In this document: positions 5,867-11,830 of the stretch, in pieces | Layout of the letters: each line of letters starts with the position of its first letter | Position numbering within the stretch: position 1 is the first letter of the stretch | From: Pseudomonadota bacterium | GTDB taxonomy: Bacteria > Bdellovibrionota > Bacteriovoracia > Bacteriovoracales > Bacteriovoracaceae | Reading direction: 5' to 3' | Length of the DNA: 17,291 bases | Assembly (NCBI GenBank): GCA_023432655.1 | Contig: JAEYUK010000241.1 | Span: forward strand, 1-17,291 | Program-made: the position numbers and the translations under genes | The notes under the pieces: model-generated | Databases searched by the model: none | Told to the model about the DNA's origin: nothing | What the model saw: only the letters and a program-made list of their open reading frames with translations

Positions 5867-7114
5867 ATGGAAAACCTTATTACCTATTATACCCAAGTGC
5901 TTTTCATAACTCTGATTGTCGTCAATCATCTCTTTGAAATATACCTTTCCCGTCGCCAAGTGACTACTTTTCACAAGAATCGGAATGATGTCCCAAAGGA
6001 ATTCCAAAACTTTCTCTCCGCAGCTGACCATCAAAAGGCCATTAATTATGGCATGGCAAAATTAAATTTGAGTCAAGTAAAACTCATCTGGAGCGCTTCA
6101 CTGCTTTTTTATTGGTTCCCTTTTCGGGGAGCAGAGAAATTATATCTATCTCTTCCTGGCACAGGAATTCATCGCGAAGCTTTGTTCCTTCTATCATTTG
6201 TTTTAATCCAAGCTCTCTTAAATCTTCCCTGGTCAGTGTACTCAACTTTTGTTCTGGAAGAAAAATTTGGATTTAACCGTTCCACAGCTAAACTTTTCAT
6301 CGTCGATAGAATTAAAGGTCTCGTTTTAGGTCTCATCCTCGGAGTACCACTCCTCTATGGAATTCTGGCGATCTATCAGGGTTTGGGAAAATGGTGGTGG
6401 GTAGTAGGCTTCGCGTTCGTCACCATTTTCCAATTAAGCCTTGTATGGCTTTATCCCTCAGTCATCGCCCCACTCTTTAACAAGTTTCATCCTCTTGAAA
6501 GTGAAGAACTTAAAAGTGGAATAGAAAAACTCGTTACAAATGCTGGTTTCAACGCCAAAGAGGTTTTTGTGATGGATGCCTCCAAGAGAAGCTCTCATGG
6601 TAATGCCTACTTCACTGGATTAGGAAAAAATAAACGAGTTGTATTTTTCGATACTCTCCTCCAAGGTCTTTCACATTCTGAGGTTCTCGCCATACTTGCC
6701 CATGAATTGGGTCATATGAAATTGAAACATATTCCAAAATCAATGATCACTTCTTTAGTTCTGTCTTTTTTAGGATTCTGGCTCATGGGAGTTCTTTCTA
6801 CATCTAATTGGTTTTACAGCAGCCACTTCATTAGAGTGATCTCCCCGGGAGTCCTCTTACTTCTTTTCTCTCAGGCCCTCTCACTTTATACGTTTTGGAT
6901 ATCTCCCATCGGCTCATGGATATCGCGTAGAAGAGAATTTGAAGCCGATGCCTATGCGGCGAAAGAGACAAATCCCGATGATTTAATTTCGGGTCTTCTG
7001 AAGCTTTACAAAGAGAATGCCAGCCCGGTGGTAACTGATAAAATCTATTCAGGATTTTATCACTCTCATCCACCGGCACTCGAAAGAATCAAAAAACTAG
7101 AATCATTCAAATGA
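5867..7114 (+). CDS. M48 family membrane metalloprotease, Ste24/CAAX protease type
   Basis: 415 residues. The zinc site is HELGH (about residues 279-283) with the third ligand Glu in EFEAD (about 357-361), followed by AYAA as in the M48 family. Several hydrophobic segments flank it (about 10-25, 73-86, 103-125, 152-172, 180-203, 293-312 and 326-345), as in Ste24-type CAAX proteases with the M48 N-terminal domain. Segments HGNAYFTGLGKNKRVVFFD and HPPALERI are also typical. It should cleave membrane or membrane-proximal proteins. Bacteria of this kind lack obvious prenylated CAAX substrates, so the real targets are unknown. AGGA lies 5 bases before the second ATG (5867) but only 2 before the first (5864), so I chose 5867. 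Its 3' end overlaps the convergent hydrolase gene by 12 bases. Confidence 0.93.
   Translation: MENLITYYTQVLFITLIVVNHLFEIYLSRRQVTTFHKNRNDVPKEFQNFLSAADHQKAINYGMAKLNLSQVKLIWSASLLFYWFPFRGAEKLYLSLPGTGIHREALFLLSFVLIQALLNLPWSVYSTFVLEEKFGFNRSTAKLFIVDRIKGLVLGLILGVPLLYGILAIYQGLGKWWWVVGFAFVTIFQLSLVWLYPSVIAPLFNKFHPLESEELKSGIEKLVTNAGFNAKEVFVMDASKRSSHGNAYFTGLGKNKRVVFFDTLLQGLSHSEVLAILAHELGHMKLKHIPKSMITSLVLSFLGFWLMGVLSTSNWFYSSHFIRVISPGVLLLLFSQALSLYTFWISPIGSWISRRREFEADAYAAKETNPDDLISGLLKLYKENASPVVTDKIYSGFYHSHPPALERIKKLESFK
5886..5891 (-). promoter_or_regulatory. Candidate -10 box for the metallohydrolase-peroxiredoxin operon
   Basis: A perfect TATAAT on the minus strand, inside the divergent M48 coding region. 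It would start transcription about 15 bases before the ATG, with an AAGG ribosome site in between. No good -35 hexamer lies at the normal spacing. Confidence 0.35.
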
Positions 7115-7954
7115 TAATCCCGTAAGCGAATGTCTTAAAAAATTTAAGTAAGGCTTACGGTATTTCTCAATTTCGTTATGAAGTTCGTGATAGCCCCCTT
7201 CTATAATCTTAAGAAGGGCCCTCTTTTCGATATTCTCAAAGTATTCGATGAGAATTTTGGGATTTACTAAGGCATCCCCGGTTCCAATCGAAACATACAG
7301 TGGGCATTCGGCCCGCAGGGGTCTGGAGAACACATCACGGGCGGTCTTGAGTATTTCAAAGAACAGTTTGCTGTGGATTTTAAGCTGGTTAAGATCGTCT
7401 TTGATATAGGCTTCATAAACCCGACTATCGTGGGAAAGCCTCTTCAAATCCAATAACCCTTCTAAGGGCAAGGTCGGCATTTTGATGAGGCCATCATATA
7501 AAAACTTAGGGGCATTACTGAACAAAGGCCCCATAAGACCAGGGGCCGCTACGGCCGGAGAACTTAAAAAAACCTTTTCCGGGTAAAAGTCCTGGGGGGC
7601 CATATTCTGCAAGTACGCAGCAGTAATGAGCCCTCCCATGGAATGACCAAACAAAGTATACCTGGTCATGCTGAACTCTTTTTTCAAGTAATTAATGACA
7701 GAGTGGAGATCCTTTGAAAACTCATTAAAGTCCGCGACGTAAGCACGCTTTCCCCCACTTTTCCCGTGTCCCCTTAGATCATAGATGGCGATATTAAAAT
7801 TCTGTGAAAAAAGCTTTAGCAGGTATTCGTGGCGCCCGGAATGTTCACCAAGACCGTGAGATACGATCAACCATTGAGAACTACCGGTTTCGCGGATCAG
7901 GCATTTAAGTAAGGTCCCATCAAAGGATATTATCTCCCGGTATTCTTTATTCAT
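7103..7954 (-). CDS. Alpha/beta hydrolase, monoacylglycerol lipase/lysophospholipase-like
   Basis: 283 residues from the ATG at 7952-7954, which has AAAGGA five bases upstream; a longer frame exists but would need a TTG start without a ribosome site. Motifs fit the Hydrolase_4 family: oxyanion segment SHGLGEHSGRHEYL near residue 33, YDLRGHGKSGG near 58, nucleophile elbow GHSMGG with Ser105, Asp227 in GTGDALV, and His256 in GGYHELHNE. Family members hydrolyse monoacylglycerols or lysophospholipids, and this one may act on prey or own membrane lipids. No signal peptide is visible, so it is probably cytoplasmic. Confidence 0.9.
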   Translation of the reverse strand: MNKEYREIISFDGTLLKCLIRETGSSQWLIVSHGLGEHSGRHEYLLKLFSQNFNIAIYDLRGHGKSGGKRAYVADFNEFSKDLHSVINYLKKEFSMTRYTLFGHSMGGLITAAYLQNMAPQDFYPEKVFLSSPAVAAPGLMGPLFSNAPKFLYDGLIKMPTLPLEGLLDLKRLSHDSRVYEAYIKDDLNQLKIHSKLFFEILKTARDVFSRPLRAECPLYVSIGTGDALVNPKILIEYFENIEKRALLKIIEGGYHELHNEIEKYRKPYLNFLRHSLTGLSFE

Positions 7955-7963
7955 AAAATCCTT

Positions 7964-7969
7964 TATAAT
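7964..7969 (+). promoter_or_regulatory. TATAAT box placing transcription start at the next gene's ATG
   Basis: A perfect TATAAT ends 6 bases before the ATG at 7976. At the usual distance the first transcribed base would be the A of that start codon. The -35 region (about 7941-7946, TATTCT) is weak. Confidence 0.4.
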
Positions 7970-7972
7970 CAG

Positions 7973-7999
7973 ATTATGTATTGCCCAGTATGCTTCCAA
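7973..7999 (-). promoter_or_regulatory. Candidate promoter of the alpha/beta hydrolase
   Basis: On the minus strand TTGGAA (7994-7999) and CATAAT (7973-7978) lie 15 bases apart and would start transcription about 12 bases before the chosen ATG. The spacing is short and the evidence weak. Confidence 0.3.
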
Positions 8000-8347
8000 A
8001 ATACCATGAAGATCCGCTCCAGTGGAGTGATCAAACTATCGTTCAATGGAAAATCCAGGAACACTTCTTTGTTTACTTATAATCTCCAGAAAGAGACGCA
8101 AGATCAACTGGAGGCAAAACTTAGAGAGAAAATTGTGGATTTTTTCAGTTTTTATTCTGAGTTTCAGAACAAGACCCCGATAAAGAATTTCGAGGCTTAC
8201 TCAGCAGACTTCATGTGCACTAATTCTTGTAAGATCGACATTATGAATACTAAGGTAAGTGTGATTGGGGTCATCTACCCCCTACCGGCTGTCCGCAAAA
8301 TCCTTCAAGAGGAAGGCACTAAATTTGGGATTGAAACCGAAATTTAA
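7976..8347 (+). CDS. Small four-cysteine protein, possibly zinc-binding
   Basis: 123 residues of no family I recognise. It opens with MYCPVCFQN and later has FMCTNSCKID, giving cysteine pairs at residues 3/6 and 81/85 that could bind one zinc ion. The middle (about 38-62) is a charged helix and residues 93-103 look like a beta strand. No signal peptide or membrane segment. The start is fixed by the CPVC pair right after the first Met, yet no Shine-Dalgarno sequence precedes it; a TATAAT box 6 bases upstream suggests a leaderless mRNA. Its stop overlaps the convergent lipoprotein gene by 4 bases. Confidence 0.75.
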   Translation: MYCPVCFQNTMKIRSSGVIKLSFNGKSRNTSLFTYNLQKETQDQLEAKLREKIVDFFSFYSEFQNKTPIKNFEAYSADFMCTNSCKIDIMNTKVSVIGVIYPLPAVRKILQEEGTKFGIETEI

Positions 8348-9417
8348 ATATCCGACTCAAGCTTCACTTCAAATTCAACGTACCCTTTGAGCTTGAAAGA
8401 TTCAGGAACAATATTGGCCTGAAGTAAAGCGTCTAGCTTAAGAGCATTACCCTTCTTAGCAATTGGCATCAGGTTCACATCAGGTAAAGACAATTCCAGA
8501 CATGATCTCACTGTACAGGTGTCCACGAAATTGACTCCCAGGTCCCGATCAAGTTCATCAGCATGCTTTTCCATAACAACTTTAAAAACCTCATTTGCGA
8601 CCGGATCTTTCTTAAGCTCTAATATGATCCCATCACTTAGAAGAAGGATTCTTTTAAATTGCCCCTGGAACTCCGGTAAAGTGCGGAAAAATTCTTTTAA
8701 AACAATTGGATCTCGTGTTGTTTCCAGATAATGGATGCGCCCATATTTTTCATTAGAAGTATCTTCTTCTTTGGTTTTATTTTGATACCTTACCAGAACT
8801 AATTCTTTGGCCACTTCTGTATCTACGACTCTAGTCCGAGGGGTTTTAAAGATATCCAATAACTCTGAGCCATCATCCCCTAAGCCTTCAGTAAAAATAG
8901 GATCATAAGATTCAGGAGTTTTGATTTTTTCCGCAGAAAGTTTCATTCCAAACTTACCTACAAAATCAAAGTTTGTTTTACCTTCACCCAAAAGGTAGCG
9001 CCTGATCCAGGTTTCAACAACGCCTGCGGTTTTAACATCTAATCCAGATGCTTTCTTAGGTCTCATATAAAAAAATAATCGCTTAACTTTCACCGAATTT
9101 AAAATCTCCGGCAGCTCAGGAAGCGGTTGTACGTAAGAAAACTCATATCTTCCTTTCTTAGTGTTTTTAGCAAAAATATCTCCCACAAACTTAATAAGGC
9201 CTCCAGCAATGGGACCCAAACCAGGAAGAGGTGTTTTAAAGGCCATGGATGAATCGTCCAAAGCAAAAGTCACATTTTGAATAATGTGTTTGCAGTCCCC
9301 GTAAGCACAGGCGAGCTTCTCAACGGCCACGTCATTTTTGATAGTACTTTTCTGACCACAGCTCCCGATGAGAAGGAAGGCCATCATAAATAAAATACTA
9401 TTACCAAAATTACTCAT
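8344..9417 (-). CDS. Lipoprotein of unknown function
   Basis: 357 residues. A hydrophobic signal ends in the lipobox LIGSC, so Cys20 is probably lipidated and the protein held at the inner or outer membrane. The mature part has two close cysteine pairs, CAYGDC (about residues 37-42) and CTVRSC (near 300), which could form disulfides in the periplasm. No known domain is recognised; the body mixes helices and strands, with a FFYMRPKKASG segment near 115. It has its own promoter, diverging from the outer-membrane protein gene. The ribosome site (CAGGTAG) is weak. Confidence 0.8.
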   Translation of the reverse strand: MSNFGNSILFMMAFLLIGSCGQKSTIKNDVAVEKLACAYGDCKHIIQNVTFALDDSSMAFKTPLPGLGPIAGGLIKFVGDIFAKNTKKGRYEFSYVQPLPELPEILNSVKVKRLFFYMRPKKASGLDVKTAGVVETWIRRYLLGEGKTNFDFVGKFGMKLSAEKIKTPESYDPIFTEGLGDDGSELLDIFKTPRTRVVDTEVAKELVLVRYQNKTKEEDTSNEKYGRIHYLETTRDPIVLKEFFRTLPEFQGQFKRILLLSDGIILELKKDPVANEVFKVVMEKHADELDRDLGVNFVDTCTVRSCLELSLPDVNLMPIAKKGNALKLDALLQANIVPESFKLKGYVEFEVKLESDI

Positions 9418-9446
9418 AACTACCTGTAATGGTGAAGATTTTGGCC

Positions 9447-9452
9447 ATTATA
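9447..9452 (-). promoter_or_regulatory. -10 box of the lipoprotein gene promoter
   Basis: A perfect TATAAT on the minus strand, 30 bases ahead of the lipoprotein ATG. Sixteen bases further upstream is TGTTCA, a partial -35 match. The predicted leader is about 23 bases. Confidence 0.5.
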
Positions 9453-9481
9453 CGCTATGCAAAATTTATGAACAGGGTCCA

Positions 9482-9510
9482 TTACCTTTTTACAGACCCC
9501 CATGTATAAA
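9482..9510 (+). promoter_or_regulatory. Candidate promoter of the outer-membrane protein gene
   Basis: TTACCT (9482-9487) and TATAAA (9505-9510) are 17 bases apart and would give a leader of about 54 bases. The -35 match is weak. Confidence 0.35.
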
Positions 9511-9570
9511 CTTCATTCGCATCGCATTAAAGGGTACTATTTCCGAAATCAAACAACAGGACCCAAAAAG

Positions 9571-10782
9571 ATGAAACTGAGCCTCTCCTTTCTTTTTTTC
9601 TTAGCGACAACCGCCCTACATGCCCAGGCCTGGAAAGTCGTTCCTCAAGGTGTTCGTATTGTTGGATATAGAAACGTCACGACTTCCGCTATTAAATCGA
9701 ACTTCAATCAAAGTGGTGAGGAGAGCACCTTAGGAGCGAGTTTCAGAGTAGATGGTGCCGCCTTAAATAAGATGATGAATTACGCCATTATCCCAGGCGA
9801 AACGATGGATGATACGGCCTATAACAATCTTCTTATCGGCGCCTATGCCGTCGATGCCAAGGCCCATTTAAACGTCCATGGAACGGGATTTGGTTACGGC
9901 ATAACAGATAAAGTTATGTTCTACGGTGAAATTGCTCACTACACTGCTAAAGTGAAAGCAAACATTAAAAGAACTGCCGGGAATAGCTATGACGAAACGG
10001 CCGATCTTCTTTTAAAAGCGGGAGGAACTATTAATACTTTCCTCGCCGAAAATATCCGAAACATGATTGACGCTAATGAAAACACCATTCAATCCGTCAT
10101 TACAAACCAATACAAATACAAACCTGTTGGTGACTGGCATGGCTCTGGCTATGGTGACATGGAAACAGGTTTTATGATCAATGCTATTGACCGCGGAACC
10201 TGGGGCCTTTTGGTATACCCTGGTGCGGTTCTTCCAACAGGAAGACAAGATGATCCGGACATACTCCAGGACATAGGTTTTGGTGATGGTCAGTTCGATT
10301 TATTCGCCGAAATTGCTACAGGCTATGTGGCCAGTGACAATCTGTCTTTTGGTACGACATTACGTTATACCTATCAGGCACCCACTTCAAAAACTCTAAG
10401 AGTTCCCGAAGAAAGAGATTTTCAACTCTCAAGCACCAAAGCTGATTTCGATGTGAAGTATGGTGATAAAATAAACTGGATGCTTAATACAACAATTTCT
10501 TTAAATGACTGGATCTCTTTTACTCCGGTTTATCGAGTGCTATACCAGATGCCATCCCGCTACTCTTCAAAATTCTCAGCTGCCAATGATTATCTGGCCT
10601 ATAATTCGGATAAAATTGAGCACCAGGGACAATTAACGACAACACTCTCTTCTATAACACCATTTCTCAATAAAGAATTTCTTCTACCAGCACAAGTGAA
10701 TGTAAACCTGGTACGCACTCTTGGCGGTAAGAATGTACCGAATGTCAGTCGATTTGAAGTTGAATTCAGAATGCTGTTCTAG
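9571..10782 (+). CDS. Outer-membrane beta-barrel protein, Phenol_MetA_deg-like
   Basis: 403 residues from the ATG at 9571, chosen because it opens a clean signal peptide (MKLSLSFLFFLATTALHAQA); the frame is open further upstream but lacks one. AGGA lies about 10 bases upstream of this ATG. The mature protein alternates aromatic and polar residues in many short strands, and its last residue is Phe (EVEFRMLF), the usual signal for outer-membrane barrel insertion. The stretch with VLPTGRQDDPD, GFGDGQFDLFAEIATGY recalls barrel proteins grouped as Phenol_MetA_deg transporters. A hydrophobic-substrate channel is the likely role, with the substrate unknown. Its stop overlaps that of the convergent response regulator by 4 bases. 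Confidence 0.82.
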   Translation: MKLSLSFLFFLATTALHAQAWKVVPQGVRIVGYRNVTTSAIKSNFNQSGEESTLGASFRVDGAALNKMMNYAIIPGETMDDTAYNNLLIGAYAVDAKAHLNVHGTGFGYGITDKVMFYGEIAHYTAKVKANIKRTAGNSYDETADLLLKAGGTINTFLAENIRNMIDANENTIQSVITNQYKYKPVGDWHGSGYGDMETGFMINAIDRGTWGLLVYPGAVLPTGRQDDPDILQDIGFGDGQFDLFAEIATGYVASDNLSFGTTLRYTYQAPTSKTLRVPEERDFQLSSTKADFDVKYGDKINWMLNTTISLNDWISFTPVYRVLYQMPSRYSSKFSAANDYLAYNSDKIEHQGQLTTTLSSITPFLNKEFLLPAQVNVNLVRTLGGKNVPNVSRFEVEFRMLF

Positions 10783-11450
10783 AGAATAATTTTGTAGCCC
10801 GTTCCCCAAACTGTCTCAATCGCGATATTCACTTTACTCATTTTTTTACGAAGTGAGAAAATATGCACATCGATATTTCTGGCAGTCATTTCCATATCTT
10901 TATCAAACTGATTGATAAGTTCTTCTCGGGTGCTGGCCGTAGACGGGTGCTTATAGAGGTGATTGAAAATAATAAATTCCCGGGAAGTCAGATTAACAGT
11001 AACTCCATCCTTCATTACAGAGTGGGCTTCCGGAATAAGCTTTAAACCAACATTAAGTAAATTATCTTCCAAAGAACTTACCTTGGCATGAGCGTTTCCT
11101 ACTCGCACCAAAAGCTCCTCGTAATTAAAAGGCTTGGTAATGTAGTCGTCAGCACCACTTTGAAGGCCTTCAATAATTTGATCTGATTTATTATAAGCTG
11201 ACATCATGAAGATTGGTGAAAGCTTATCCTTTAAACGGATGGTTCGAATGATATCGATTCCCTTAATACCAGGTAAGTTCCAGTCAACGAGATAAATACA
11301 ATGCTCAGGACGGGCCTTTGCTGAAAAGAATTCTTCGGCCGTAAAATAAGAATGAACTGTGAACTGGTTCTTCTCTAGAAGGTAGCGCAAAGACTCAACG
11401 ATTTCTTTTTCATCCTCAATGATCACAATAGCTTTATTCATAGCACCCAT
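10779..11450 (-). CDS. OmpR/PhoB-type response regulator, orphan
   Basis: 223 residues from the first Met. The receiver domain (about 5-120) has the acidic pair Glu12/Asp13, phosphoacceptor Asp56 (VDWNLPG), Ser84 (MMSAYN) and Lys106 (ITKPFN). The C-terminal half is a winged-helix DNA-binding domain (LTSREFIIFNHLYKHPSTAS, then ARNIDVHIFSLRKKM and VWGTGYKI). It should be activated by phosphorylation and regulate promoters as a dimer. No histidine kinase gene is adjacent, so its partner is elsewhere. Either ATG at 11448-11450 or the one at 11439-11441 (MNKAIVIIEDE) could be the start; neither has a strong ribosome site, and the second matches the family's usual length better. Confidence 0.92.
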   Translation of the reverse strand: MGAMNKAIVIIEDEKEIVESLRYLLEKNQFTVHSYFTAEEFFSAKARPEHCIYLVDWNLPGIKGIDIIRTIRLKDKLSPIFMMSAYNKSDQIIEGLQSGADDYITKPFNYEELLVRVGNAHAKVSSLEDNLLNVGLKLIPEAHSVMKDGVTVNLTSREFIIFNHLYKHPSTASTREELINQFDKDMEMTARNIDVHIFSLRKKMSKVNIAIETVWGTGYKIIL

Positions 11451-11655
11451 TTTAAGCCGAACCAGAAATTTTTAATAAAGAATAAGGACCTAACTAAAGA
11501 AATTTTTATTAGTAACCTTAAGACTTCTTAAATTATGACCAAAAAAGATAAGAACTCAAATAGTAATTTCAGTATTTTCAACTACTTAGTTAAGGCTTTT
11601 TTTAAATTTTAAGATTGTTTTAATAAACGCTTAGATTGTGAAGACATGTGGAAAA
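11451..11655. other. AT-rich intergenic region between response regulator and tRNA-Val
   Basis: About 205 bases without a convincing gene. A 25-codon ORF starts at ATG 11535 and ends at 11612 on the plus strand (MTKKDKNSNSNFSIFNYLVK and a Phe/Lys tail), but it has no ribosome site and no close promoter, so I do not call it. Promoter elements for the response regulator should lie here, yet I see no clear hexamer pair. Confidence 0.5.
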
Positions 11656-11738
11656 TGGTGGGCGTTGAGGGGATCGAACCCCCGACATCTACCTTGTAAG
11701 GGTAGCGCTCTCCCAGCTGAGCTAAACGCCCACATGTC
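11643..11738. repeat. 9-bp inverted repeat flanking tRNA-Val
   Basis: GACATGTGG at 11643-11651 and its exact complement CCACATGTC at 11730-11738 enclose the tRNA gene, the right arm including the first two bases of the mature tRNA. In the precursor RNA the leader and trailer could pair and extend the acceptor end. Confidence 0.6.
11656..11731 (-). tRNA. tRNA-Val (anticodon UAC)
   Basis: Full cloverleaf on the minus strand. The acceptor stem is GGGCGTT paired with AACGCCC. The D arm is GCTCAGCTGGGAGAGC. The anticodon stem CTACC/GGTAG carries the loop CTTACAA, so positions 34-36 read TAC. The T stem GGGGG/CCCTC has a TTCGATC loop. CCA is encoded at 11656-11658. It closely resembles bacterial tRNA-Val. 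Confidence 0.97.
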
Positions 11739-11752
11739 GATTTGGAGCGTTC

Positions 11753-11781
11753 ATATTAGGTATTTGAGAAATTATTGTCAA
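11753..11781 (-). promoter_or_regulatory. Promoter of tRNA-Val
   Basis: A perfect TTGACA (11776-11781) and TAATAT (11753-11758), exactly 17 bases apart on the minus strand, lie about 20 bases upstream of the mature tRNA. This is the strongest sigma-70-type promoter in the window, as expected for a stable RNA. Confidence 0.8.
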
Positions 11782-11788
11782 CGAGAAA

Positions 11789-11822
11789 TTGATCCCAAAG
11801 AATGATTTTTCTTTGGGATCAA
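11789..11822 (-). terminator. Probable terminator hairpin of the coiled-coil protein gene
   Basis: TTGATCCCAAAG and CTTTGGGATCAA pair perfectly, and two inner A-T pairs extend the stem to 14 bases around a 6-base loop. It lies 8 bases past the stop codon. The minus-strand side continues AATTTCTC, which has no strong T-run, so termination may be inefficient or need a factor. Confidence 0.6.
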
Positions 11823-11830
11823 CTCTTCAA

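Noticed and set aside
11535..11612. 25-codon plus-strand ORF in the intergenic region
   Set aside because: No ribosome site, no promoter and Lys/Asn/Phe-rich composition as expected from AT-rich DNA.
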